Shown here piece after piece: positions 7,557-14,290 of a stretch of DNA of 64,000 bases. Source of the DNA: Prevotella sp. Lineage in GTDB: Bacteria > Bacteroidota > Bacteroidia > Bacteroidales > Bacteroidaceae. The first letter of the stretch is position 1, and each line of letters begins with the position of its first letter. The notes under the pieces are model-generated. The model saw nothing but the letters and a program-made list of their open reading frames with translations. It had not been told where the DNA came from and did not search any database. The position numbers and the translations under genes are program-made. The DNA lies in NCBI GenBank assembly GCA_017449675.1, contig JAFTFG010000007.1:1-64000 (forward strand). The letters run 5' to 3'.

Positions 7557-8117
7557 ATGAAATATTTGAAACAAATCGTAGCGTATATTGCAACCTTTTT
7601 TCTTTTAATTGGCTGTTTCCCTTGGAGCAAGACTTTTAAAGAAAAAGACATAACAGCAAGATTTGGAACAGATGATACAGGAATATCGTCATTATTGAAT
7701 ATTGCGGGATATTATTCTTCCAATGACACAATCAAAAGCGGCTTGGCTTTTTATAAAGACGGAACCATCAAAGGGGTAACCAAAGAGCCATTTCCTGCTT
7801 CAGGAATATCAACAGATGGAGTCTATAAGATTTCCAACGACACGATATATGCAGAAACTTTCTGGTTTATAGGCATGAATGGAGGTATGCAACTTCACCA
7901 TTTGAAGTTTAAGGTAATTGACCATCAACATATTCTGTTATTTGAATGGGCAGACTATGATGGCACTAATAGATGCAATGAGGTCTTCAAGTTTGTTTCA
8001 TCGGATAGTATTCCCCTTCCATATACTCACATGAAACAAAAGAAGTGGATGTGGACGGACAAGAACAAATGGAAGGAATATATGAATAATAATGTTCGTG
8101 TCAAATATTGGCAATAG
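7557..8117 (+). CDS. Hypothetical lipoprotein
   Basis: 186 residues, not recognised. The N-terminus MKYLKQIVAYIATFFLLIGC is a lipoprotein signal with Cys at residue 20. The mature part has repeated aromatic and charged strands (YYSSNDTIKSGLAFYKDG, VYKISNDTIYAETFWF) suggestive of a small beta fold. It is clearly more AT-rich than the flanking reductase and AraC sequences, suggesting separate origin. It ends 11 bp before the start of the truncated AraC copy. Confidence 0.75.
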   Translation: MKYLKQIVAYIATFFLLIGCFPWSKTFKEKDITARFGTDDTGISSLLNIAGYYSSNDTIKSGLAFYKDGTIKGVTKEPFPASGISTDGVYKISNDTIYAETFWFIGMNGGMQLHHLKFKVIDHQHILLFEWADYDGTNRCNEVFKFVSSDSIPLPYTHMKQKKWMWTDKNKWKEYMNNNVRVKYWQ

Positions 8118-8128
8118 CATGTCGTATC

Positions 8129-8463
8129 ATGGATAAGATTCTAAAGGTTCACACGGTCAACGACTACGCCCGCTATATCGGGGCACCGGAGTTGCATCCG
8201 CTCGTCTCGGTGATTCACTACGACGAGTTGGAGCACTGCTGCCACTCGCTGAACAACTACGACGACTATGCCCTGTTCATCGGCGATGAGGAACTGGAGG
8301 AACTTTCCTATGGACAGATACGCTACACGCTCAGCCAGCATGCCTTGATGTGCGTGGCACCGGGATAGATTGGCGGCAAGACCGACACGGGCGAGGAAAT
8401 CCAGACCAAGGGCTGGGCGCTGCTCTTTGACACAGAACTGCTGCGGAACTCGGAACTTATTTG
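8129..8463 (+). pseudogene. Truncated AraC-family regulator, copy 2
   Basis: From ATG 8129 the sequence is a near-identical copy of the first about 110 codons of the intact AraC gene at 12485 (ILKVHTVNDYARYIGAP, then CHSLNNYDDYALFIGDEELE). It carries an in-frame TAG at 8366-8368 where the intact copy has CAG. After the codons for LLRNSEL it stops in unrelated sequence. The sensor half is partly present and the whole DNA-binding half is lost. Its fresh appearance implies a recent duplication followed by deletion. Confidence 0.9.
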
Positions 8464-8466
8464 AAG

Positions 8467-8539
8467 TTTGCACCCTATCAAGTGCGAATTTATGAATATT
8501 TTGCACAAAACACAGTGCGATTTTGTGGGCATTTTGCAC
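8467..8539. repeat. 33-bp-period repeat with TTTGCAC/AGTGCGA ends
   Basis: TTTGCAC recurs at 8467, 8500 and 8533, exactly 33 bp apart. The two full units (8481-8506 and 8514-8539) run from AGTGCGA to TTTTGCAC, so each has inverted ends. They sit just before a -7 element (TATCTTTG, 8569-8576), as leaders of small Bacteroidota ATPase genes often do; that link is from memory. Confidence 0.7.
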
Positions 8540-8582
8540 TAATTTTAGTGTAGACGGAGATCTTTCCGTATCTTTGCATCGG

Positions 8583-8951
8583 AAATATATCATTCTCGAC
8601 AATCCTACACTCATATATGTATTAGGCAGGGGCAATACAGAAATCGGAACCATCCGCGAAACTTTCTTCTTTAACTAGATGAGAGTTACCCACGACATTG
8701 CATCATCCCCTGTTCCTGACTTCCTCATTGCAGAGAAATACATCTATGAACCGATGGAGCAGCGGGAACAATGCAAAGTTTACTTTGATATTGTCGAGTC
8801 GCGACAGAGGTCGACCGAAGGTCATGTTGGTGGCAAGAAGAAAAAGCAGAAACAGATACAAAGTGCTGAGCAAGGCTACGTCGTGAAGGACGACATTGAG
8901 ACTGGTTACGGCAATATCATCCCTCTTTGGCAATTTGGACTAACCTACTAA
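8583..8951 (+). pseudogene. C-terminal remnant of an AAA ATPase (DUF4143 type)
   Basis: The frame reads KYIILDNPTLIYVL, then NTEIGTIRETFFFN, a TAG at 8676-8678, MRVTHDIASSPVPDFLI and, after an extra about 28 residues, GGKKKKQKQIQSAEQGYVVK then IIPLWQFGLTY. This is the end of the AAA_14/DUF4143 ATPases common in Bacteroidota (usually about 380-430 residues). The N-terminal ATPase half is absent, the TAG replaces an expected Gln, and about 80 bp is inserted near 8737-8818. The open stretch 8679-8951 is a piece of this remnant, not a gene. Confidence 0.75.
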
Positions 8952-9085
8952 TCCAATGCAAAACAATACGAGAGACTATTTTCAAGCTAATTGTGGCTCA
9001 GTTGAGACCCAGGTTCCTAATGCAATCTGCAATTGGGGCTTGCGGATATCCTCGTTGTTATTCCGTTTTCTTTTCAAATCCGACC

Positions 9086-9227
9086 GCCCCGCACCGGGAC
9101 AGCCCCAATCAGTTTTCAAAACGCCCGTCCCGCATCGGGAAACCGTGTTTTGATTTTAAAAGTCCCCGTCCCGCGTCGGGACAGCCATTTTTATTTTTCA
9201 TTGGCCCTTTCCCGCATCGGGATAGCC
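9086..9227. repeat. Four-copy palindromic array with 41-bp period
   Basis: Cores of about 19 bp such as GTCCCGCATCGGGA plus CAGCC begin at 9086, 9127, 9168 and about 9208. Each core can fold as TCCCG/CGGGA. The roughly 22-bp spacers are T-rich and differ from one another. It is not a CRISPR: cores are short and diverged, spacers are too short and no cas gene is near. Confidence 0.85.
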
Positions 9228-9352
9228 AACTTTCAATCACAAAATTACGAAAAATAATCCTATTCATAGCCACCAAGAACACTTTTCTGCTAAAATCACA
9301 TAAAATTTAGCACTTTTTTATATAAGGTGGCGGCCAAACGACAAATTTTGAC

Positions 9353-9360
9353 TATTTTTG
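9353..9360 (+). promoter_or_regulatory. -7 element (TATTTTTG) of the structured RNA
   Basis: TATTTTTG lies immediately before the first hairpin of the RNA candidate, so transcription would start close to 9366. Confidence 0.65.
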
Positions 9361-9365
9361 CATCG

Positions 9366-9580
9366 TGTTTCGTATGAGACACAAAACATATTGCTCAATC
9401 TCTCTACCGAATTGGAACCTCGAACGAGAAAGAAAGGGCATCCTAACGTACATTGGAGCTGCGCCAAAGAGCGTAGGCTTCACCATAGTACGTTAGAGGC
9501 AGTTCCAAGCCTGGTAGAGAGTATGGCGGGTCTGCGCTCTCTCTGTGCCAAGGAGTTTGTGCTGGCTCTCAATTGAGAAT
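9366..9580 (+). ncRNA. Candidate structured RNA or long structured leader
   Basis: Nested perfect pairings are visible: hairpin GTGTTTC/GAGACAC (9365-9382); closing stem CTCAAT/ATTGAG (9394-9399 with 9572-9577); CTCTCTACC/GGTAGAGAG (9400-9408 with 9513-9521); TTGGAAC/GTTCCAA (9412-9418 with 9502-9508); and CTAACGTAC/GTACGTTAG (9443-9451 with 9488-9496). A lopsided internal loop of 24 against 5 bases separates the last two stems. The length is about 210 nt directly after a promoter. It could be a free small RNA, in the size range of 6S RNA, or a regulatory leader of the gene at 9611. I could not assign a known family. Confidence 0.55.
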
Positions 9581-9610
9581 AGTATTAACTTCTTTAAATA
9601 ATAAGCAATT

Positions 9611-10975
9611 ATGAGACAGATTAAAACTTTTCTTCTTGTTGTTTTATCCATTGTTGGATTTACAATTAAATCGTATGCAGGGGATCACCCTGAAGCAAAC
9701 TTCGGTATTTATGGGATTCAGCATTATGCTTCTGTCGCACAGTATCAACAAACTTATGTTGGCCAGGTGGTTCAATATCTACCAGAGAAAAATGGTGGTG
9801 GATATATGGATAAAGAGTATTTTCAGGGCGCAGGCGGAAAGTTTAACACAGACTATGTTGTTTCCAAAATTAGTGGAAATGACAAACGAATGACTTGGGT
9901 TCTTCTTGAAAAAGGAACTAAGAATAAGGTAAAAATGGTAGTAAATAACCAGGATGAATATTATTCGTTTGGTAAGTATTGTTTTTGCATAACAAATACT
10001 TATTCAATACCTTTATTCTTGTCAGATAAGTTTCAAGCAGACAAGGCTAATTACATAGGAAAGGTTTATCCTGAAAATCCTAACAGCCCTGTACATTTAG
10101 AAGTCACAGATATAGTAATGCTGCCTCAAGAAGGTTCGTCTTATAGCGACCACAAATACCCTCAAGCTTGTTTTGTGTTGAAAGATCAGATTGATGGAAA
10201 AAAGTTCAACTATGATGTCGCTAACATAAGTGATCTAAATGACTTGGGGAAAGTTTTTACAAATCCAAAATTCAAATGCTCATACACAGTTGTGAACGTT
10301 TTCAAGAAGATGGATTATGATGCAAGCTACCGAAAGGCCCTTCAAAAATTCTATACAGTCAAAAATTCTATTGATGGAACAACGAAAGACGTAAAGGCTG
10401 CTTTTGCGCAATCAGAAGCCTTCAAATATGATGATTCCGGCAAATTCGTTGCTGCTCTTACAAAAGTCGAGAAGCCATCAAATTCTGCTATTCGATATGG
10501 TAAGACAACAAGTGTAACCGAAAAAGATATCACTAAATATAGTTATGAAGACAATTTTATCGATATTTTGATTTTTGCAGGTAGTACCCAATTCAATTTC
10601 ATTTTGAAAAATGTTTCAGACAATACTCTAAAGGTTGTATGGAATGAAGCAGTATTTGTAGATGTTGATGGAAGCACTTCAAAGGTTATGCATTCAGGCA
10701 TTAAGTATTCTCAAAGAGAAGGAGACCAACCAGCATCTACAATTATAAAAGGAGCAAAACTTGAGGATCTTGCTGCTCCAACCGATAAGGTGTATTATAG
10801 TGAAAGTTTAAAAGAGTGGACGAGTAAGTCCTTGTATTCTAATGCAAACACGAAAGCAGAAGGCCAGACTATTAAATTGATGCTTCCGGTTCAAGTTAAG
10901 GATGTTGTAAATGAATACATTTTTGAATTTACTCTAACCTACGTCTATAACCACCCGGAATATCTTGCTGATTAA
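9611..10975 (+). CDS. Hypothetical secreted protein
   Basis: 454 residues, not recognised. A signal peptide covers about residues 1-23 (MRQIKTFLLVVLSIVGF, then SYAG). The mature protein is rich in Tyr, Lys and Asn. A C-terminal part from about 310 has alternating strands (FNFILKNVSDNTLKVVWNEA, then EYIFEFTLTYVYN) that look like an immunoglobulin- or fibronectin-like sandwich. No catalytic motif is visible. Base composition is AT-rich compared with the sugar operons, like the lipoprotein at 7557. It has a 30-bp leader after the structured RNA and is followed by a hairpin at 11026-11062. Confidence 0.8.
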   Translation: MRQIKTFLLVVLSIVGFTIKSYAGDHPEANFGIYGIQHYASVAQYQQTYVGQVVQYLPEKNGGGYMDKEYFQGAGGKFNTDYVVSKISGNDKRMTWVLLEKGTKNKVKMVVNNQDEYYSFGKYCFCITNTYSIPLFLSDKFQADKANYIGKVYPENPNSPVHLEVTDIVMLPQEGSSYSDHKYPQACFVLKDQIDGKKFNYDVANISDLNDLGKVFTNPKFKCSYTVVNVFKKMDYDASYRKALQKFYTVKNSIDGTTKDVKAAFAQSEAFKYDDSGKFVAALTKVEKPSNSAIRYGKTTSVTEKDITKYSYEDNFIDILIFAGSTQFNFILKNVSDNTLKVVWNEAVFVDVDGSTSKVMHSGIKYSQREGDQPASTIIKGAKLEDLAAPTDKVYYSESLKEWTSKSLYSNANTKAEGQTIKLMLPVQVKDVVNEYIFEFTLTYVYNHPEYLAD

Positions 10976-11025
10976 GCAAATAAAATCCTCCACAAAGCAT
11001 ATAATCATTGAAAGTGTATGAAGAA

Positions 11026-11062
11026 CGGGAACCCACGCCGACATCCTCGGCCTCGGTTCCCG
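11026..11062 (+). terminator. Probable terminator hairpin
   Basis: CGGGAACC pairs with GGTTCCCG (11026-11033 with 11055-11062), and inside it GCCGA pairs with TCGGC. Only a weak T-rich stretch follows, so it may serve both the secreted protein gene and the convergent PIN gene. Confidence 0.55.
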
Positions 11063-11085
11063 CTCTCTGTTTCTCTACATTTTTC

Positions 11086-11506
11086 TTATAAGTACATCTG
11101 CTTAAACTCTGCAAGCGTCAATATTTGGCAATGGCCAAACTGGTGCAGGTCGGTGAGGTCTTTGTCCCCCGTGACAAGAATGTCGGCATCGGCGACACGG
11201 GCCAACTCTAACAGATAGTCGTCTTTCGGGTCGCGGCATCGGGCAGGTATGTCGCCCAAGGGATAGTCCTCACTGCGGGCACGAAGGAACGCAAGCAGCC
11301 GCTCGCAGGCCTCAGGTGCAAAATAGCGGGCAAACTTGGGACGGGATGCTACGGCCATTATCTCCTGCTGGAGTATATCTGTCCCATGACAATGCTCACC
11401 GTGCCGTCGGTCAGGATTCTGCGGACGGCAGTCGAGGCTTTCAGTCCGATAAGGAACGAAATCCACAGGTTTGTGTCGATGATGACTTTAACGTGTCTGT
11501 CGGGCA
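11086..11506 (-). pseudogene. PIN-domain toxin, frameshifted
   Basis: The N-terminal half reads from ATG 11506 as VKVIIDTNLWISFLIG, with the first catalytic Asp. The C-terminal half reads in another frame from about 11376 as MAVASRPKFARYF, then DPKDDYLLELA and ADILVTGDKDL, with the remaining PIN acids. The frames would join if two bases were removed from the ATATA run near 11373-11380. So a dinucleotide insertion, or an error in the sequence, breaks an otherwise complete 135-140 residue VapC-like ribonuclease. It overlaps the antitoxin gene by 19 bp. Confidence 0.82.
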
Positions 11507-11760
11507 TCGTAAAGTTCCTCCCTTACAAGTTCGCACTCACGGTCAACTTCCTCTTGCGAAATCTGATCGGTGTTGAACATTGAGAGCAGTTCGTCCACCT
11601 CGGCCTCAAACATGCGGGGCTTCTCTGAAGTGCTGGCAGGTGTTTCCTCCTTGCGGAATGCCCAGCCCATCGAGCGAAGCATCTGTTCGAACCAGCCCAC
11701 CTGTCCTGTGGGAATCTGTACAGTCATTGTTGTCATACGCCTTTCCCTTTCTGTATTCAT
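11488..11760 (-). CDS. Antitoxin partner of the PIN toxin
   Basis: 90 residues from ATG 11760 (MNTERERRMTTMTVQIPTG). An in-frame start at 11811 precedes the promoter and is rejected. A short strand-forming N-terminus (MTVQIP) is followed by an acidic helical C-terminus (EAEVDELLSMF, DREC, VREELYDARQ), the usual plan of a small antitoxin that binds DNA and wraps its toxin. The toxin gene overlaps its 3' end. The promoter is TATCTTTG at 11779-11786 (minus). With the toxin broken, the gene may persist only as a relic or as protection against related toxins. Confidence 0.72.
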   Translation of the reverse strand: MNTERERRMTTMTVQIPTGQVGWFEQMLRSMGWAFRKEETPASTSEKPRMFEAEVDELLSMFNTDQISQEEVDRECELVREELYDARQTR

Positions 11761-11778
11761 TAAAACGCTTCTCGGCTG

Positions 11779-11786
11779 CAAAGATA
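11779..11786 (-). promoter_or_regulatory. -7 element (TATCTTTG) of the antitoxin gene
   Basis: It lies 18 bp before ATG 11760 on the minus strand and decides against the longer start at 11811. Confidence 0.65.
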
Positions 11787-11835
11787 CAACTTTTCTGTGA
11801 AATTCGCTCATTATTGGCAGAAAAAGTGTATTTAT

Positions 11836-11870
11836 TTCTAAAGGTTCACTCGGTCAACAGCTGCGCCCGC
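11836..11870 (+). pseudogene. 35-bp fragment of the AraC gene start, copy 3
   Basis: TTCTAAAGGTTCAC followed by CGGTCAAC and CGCCCGC matches the first codons of the truncated AraC copy at 8138-8172 and, less closely, the intact gene at 12494. The match ends at about 11870, where the zeta-toxin remnant begins on the other strand. Confidence 0.7.
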
Positions 11871-11874
11871 AATT

Positions 11875-12141
11875 TTATTCTGCTATCTTTGAAGCCCACT
11901 CTGGGATTTCTTTTACATATTGCTTGAACAACTTACCATCGACAAAGCGGAAAAGCAATTGTGCTTCTTGCCCATCAGCAGAGTTGTCATAGATGTATGT
12001 GCGGTCTGCCAAGTGACTGATACGCCGACAATTCAGTTCCATTCACTGGTGATGCAAAATCTTTGTGGTAATGGTCGTTTTGCCAGACCCGTTAGGCCCA
12101 GCAATCACAATGAGAACAGGCTTATGCTCGCTTACTGCCAT
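11875..12141 (-). pseudogene. Zeta-toxin-like kinase with internal deletion
   Basis: ATG 12141 starts MAVSEHKPVLIVIAGPNGSG followed by KTTITTKILHHQ, a P-loop as in zeta-type UDP-sugar kinases. Then comes a TGA, and in the same frame the family's C-terminal part: ISHLADRTYIYDNSADGQEA, FVDGKLFKQYV and EIPEWASKIAE. About 80-100 central residues are missing, including the substrate-binding part, so the protein cannot be active. Its ATG overlaps the 3' end of the small gene at 12132-12311, as in coupled toxin-antitoxin pairs. Confidence 0.78.
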
Positions 12142-12311
12142 GCTACACAGACTTTCTGAGTATCCACTTTCAGTTGCTCGAAATAGCGGGTGGTGGCCTC
12201 GTCGTTTGTACGCTTGGCTTCTTCTGCCGCTTCCTTCATCAACTGCGAAAGCACTTCGTCAGTAGGCTCCTCCATGCTTGTCAGCCTATAAGTATCAATT
12301 GTTTGCTTCAT
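12132..12311 (-). CDS. Small antitoxin-like protein paired with the zeta remnant
   Basis: 59 residues from ATG 12311 (MKQTIDTYRLTSMEEPTDEV). It is highly charged and helical (MKEAAEEAKRTNDEA) with no HTH visible. The start was chosen because a -7 element TAACTTTG sits at 12332-12339, 20 bp upstream; the longer frame to 12422 would begin upstream of this promoter. Its stop overlaps the toxin ATG by 10 bp. Proteins of this size and position accompany zeta-like ATPases in Bacteroidota and presumably neutralise them; that role is inferred. Confidence 0.68.
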   Translation of the reverse strand: MKQTIDTYRLTSMEEPTDEVLSQLMKEAAEEAKRTNDEATTRYFEQLKVDTQKVCVAWQ

Positions 12312-12331
12312 ATCTGCGTTAATTAACGAGG

Positions 12332-12339
12332 CAAAGTTA
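12332..12339 (-). promoter_or_regulatory. -7 element (TAACTTTG) of the small antitoxin gene
   Basis: It lies 20 bp before ATG 12311 on the minus strand and divergent from the AraC gene. Confidence 0.65.
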
Positions 12340-12417
12340 CGAATAATTTGCGAAAAGCAAGCGGTTTTGAATGGAAAGTTATAAAGTTTTAGTAATTTTG
12401 AGCTATGCTCGAAGGTA

Positions 12418-12467
12418 CTCACGCTCGGAAAAACTCAAATACATTTGGTTTTTCGCTCGCTTAATCG
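12418..12467. repeat. Dispersed palindromic element upstream of araC
   Basis: It shares CTCACGCTCGGAA and CTCGCTTAATCG ends with 4068-4114. The middle folds through CAAAT/ATTTG. Its right end abuts the -7 element TACCTTTG (12468-12475), so the element forms the -33 region of the araC promoter. Confidence 0.7.
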
Positions 12468-12475
12468 TACCTTTG
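12468..12475 (+). promoter_or_regulatory. -7 element (TACCTTTG) of araC
   Basis: It ends only 9 bp before ATG 12485, so the transcript would have almost no leader. Confidence 0.7.
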
Positions 12476-12484
12476 CACCCAAAT

Positions 12485-13384
12485 ATGGAGAGGATTTTAA
12501 AAGTTCATACCGTCAACGACTATGCCCGCTATATCGGGGCACCAGAGTTGCACCCGCTCGTCTCAGTGATTCACTACGACGAGTTGGAGCACTGCCGCCA
12601 CTCGCTGAATAACTACGATGTCTATGCCCTGTTCATCGGCGACGAGGAACTGGAGGAACTTTCCTATGGACAGATACGCTACACGCTCAACCAGCACGCC
12701 CTGATGTGTGTGGCACCGGGTCAGATTGGCGGTAAGACTGATACGGGCGAGGAAATACACACCAAGGGCTGGGCGCTGCTCTTCGACACCGAACTGCTGC
12801 GGAACTCGGAACTGGGCCGTCGCATCTCCGACTACCATTTCTTCTCCTACAACACCAGCGAGGCCCTGCTGATGTCGCCCGAACAACGGCAGAGTATCGT
12901 CGGTATTCTGGAACAGATGCGCCAGGAACTGCAACAAGACGAGGATGAGCACACCCTTCGCATCGTCACCTCGCAGATAGAGCAACTGTTGGAGTACGTC
13001 AGCCGCTACTATGCCCAGCAACTCTCCTCATCGGCAAAAGCCGCGAATTCCGACCTGTTGACGCGCTTCGAGAACCTGTTGCAGCATTACTACGACGACG
13101 GTATTCAGCGCACATTGGGACTGCCCACCGTCAAATACTGCGCCCAGGAACTTTTTCTTTCTCCCAACTATTTCGGCGACCTGATTCGAGAACTGACAGG
13201 CAAGTCGGCAACCTCACACATCCGCCGCTTTATCATGCAACGCTCGCAGACGCTCCTGCTCGGTGGTTCCACCATCTCCGAAACCGCCGAAAGCCTCGGC
13301 TTCGAATATCCCCAGCACTTCACCCGCCAGTTCAAGAAATATTTCGGCATCACACCATCTACATTCTTGCAGAAAAGCAATTAG
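12485..13384 (+). CDS. AraC-family transcriptional regulator (intact copy)
   Basis: 299 residues from ATG 12485; the longer frame from 12371 covers the promoter and is rejected. Residues 1-170 form a sensing or dimer domain (ILKVHTVNDYARYIGAP, ALFIGDEELEELSYGQI). Two helix-turn-helix motifs follow at about 205-295: VKYCAQELFLSPNYFGDLIR and ISETAESLGFEYPQHFTRQF, with the AraC end FKKYFGITPSTF. A broken copy and a small fragment lie at 8129 and 11836. The flavodoxin, aldo/keto reductase and FMN-reductase genes nearby are typical company for such regulators, and the 21-bp-spaced operators at 6341 and 7464 have AraC-type geometry. It is therefore the best candidate activator, by inference only. 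Confidence 0.92.
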   Translation: MERILKVHTVNDYARYIGAPELHPLVSVIHYDELEHCRHSLNNYDVYALFIGDEELEELSYGQIRYTLNQHALMCVAPGQIGGKTDTGEEIHTKGWALLFDTELLRNSELGRRISDYHFFSYNTSEALLMSPEQRQSIVGILEQMRQELQQDEDEHTLRIVTSQIEQLLEYVSRYYAQQLSSSAKAANSDLLTRFENLLQHYYDDGIQRTLGLPTVKYCAQELFLSPNYFGDLIRELTGKSATSHIRRFIMQRSQTLLLGGSTISETAESLGFEYPQHFTRQFKKYFGITPSTFLQKSN

Positions 13385-13426
13385 GAGCAATGGCAGTTTT
13401 ATATAAATAATAAAGCCAATATCAGA

Positions 13427-14050
13427 CTATCTGATAAAGTGCATTGGTTGCCACTCCTCACGCTCAGGATAATCGGGATTGCCGTCAGCGTGAATCTTCT
13501 TCAGCATCCATGCCATGTTGTTGGCCATCGTCCTCATGGTCTGCATACCCTCTGTATCAAGTGCCGCCTGACCTTCCTCACGACCATAGACAATGTTCCA
13601 ATATTGAGAGGTAACCACTGGCATGTTCATCATCTGGAAGGGCATATTCATGGTCTGATAGGCAGCGGTGGCTCCTCCACGACGACATACGCAGACGGCG
13701 GCGGCAGGTTTGTTCACGACTTTTTCCCCTGCTGAGAAAAACATACGCTGAATCAGAGAAAGCACGGAACCGTTGGGCTGACCGTAATAGACGGGAGAGC
13801 CTACGATGAGCGCATCTGCCGTGTCTAGTTTCTCAGAGATGCTATTGCAGATGTCATCGTCGAACACACAGCGTCCTAATTGCTTGATCTTGCATTGACC
13901 GCAAGCGATACAACCACGAACGGCCTTCGTGCCTATCTGCACTATTTCAGTCTCGATTCCCTGCTGCTCCAGTGTCTTTGCTGCCTCGCTCAGTGCAAGG
14001 AATGTGTTTCCCTTCTTACGGGGGCTACCGTTAATCAATAATACCTTCAT
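13427..14050 (-). CDS. NADPH-dependent FMN reductase / iron-sulfur flavoprotein-like
   Basis: 207 residues. It begins MKVLLINGSPRKKGNT, the flavodoxin-fold phosphate loop for FMN. CIACGQCKIKQLGRC follows at about 47-61, a cysteine cluster that could bind an Fe-S centre or act in redox. The FMN contact segment is VGSPVYYGQPNG. It lies cytosolic and probably passes electrons to quinones or small acceptors. It converges with araC, and its own promoter is TAACTTTG at 14088-14095. Confidence 0.88.
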   Translation of the reverse strand: MKVLLINGSPRKKGNTFLALSEAAKTLEQQGIETEIVQIGTKAVRGCIACGQCKIKQLGRCVFDDDICNSISEKLDTADALIVGSPVYYGQPNGSVLSLIQRMFFSAGEKVVNKPAAAVCVCRRGGATAAYQTMNMPFQMMNMPVVTSQYWNIVYGREEGQAALDTEGMQTMRTMANNMAWMLKKIHADGNPDYPEREEWQPMHFIR

Positions 14051-14087
14051 AATTCCGTATTTGTTTTAGTTTAAATAATTCTTCACG

Positions 14088-14095
14088 CAAAGTTA
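14088..14095 (-). promoter_or_regulatory. -7 element (TAACTTTG) of the FMN reductase
   Basis: It lies 37 bp before ATG 14050 on the minus strand. Confidence 0.6.
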
Positions 14096-14258
14096 TGGAA
14101 TTTGCGGCAGATTTTGTAAATTTGCAACTGAGATTTAACAAAAGTTGATTATATAATAGTCGTATATCTGCAGTTGAAATGATACGCATAGTCATATACT
14201 TTTGAGCGTTGTGACATTTTACCAACATTATGTGATTGCAAAAATGCAGGAAAATGTG

Positions 14259-14266
14259 TACCTTTG
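14259..14266 (+). promoter_or_regulatory. -7 element (TACCTTTG) of the ATP-grasp/esterase pair
   Basis: It lies 24 bp before ATG 14291. An in-frame ATG at 14264 overlaps this element and is therefore not the start. Confidence 0.7.
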
Positions 14267-14290
14267 CAGGCGAAAACGATTCCAGAGTTT

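Larger units (their letters stand above)
8952..9364. other. Intergenic region without a gene
   Basis: It contains a 21-bp exact copy of the start of the aldo/keto reductase gene (9008-9028, minus sense), the 41-bp-period array (9086-9227), an AT-rich stretch, and a -7 element TATTTTTG at 9353-9360. No open frame here looks coding. Confidence 0.7.

Noticed and set aside
8366..8678. TAG read as an amino acid (amber recoding)
   Set aside because: The two TAGs at CAG sites lie only in truncated remnants; intact genes of the window end normally on TAA, TAG and TGA.
8679..8951. Independent small gene
   Set aside because: It continues the ATPase frame past a TAG and has no promoter of its own.
9086..9227. 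CRISPR array
   Set aside because: Cores are about 19 bp and diverged, spacers about 22 bp and AT-rich, only four units, no cas gene.
9358..9576. 72-residue open frame on the plus strand
   Set aside because: It coincides with the paired stems of the RNA candidate and has no signal or domain.
12371..12484. Longer N-terminus of the AraC protein
   Set aside because: It would translate the palindromic element and the promoter; the copy at 8129 starts at the same Met.
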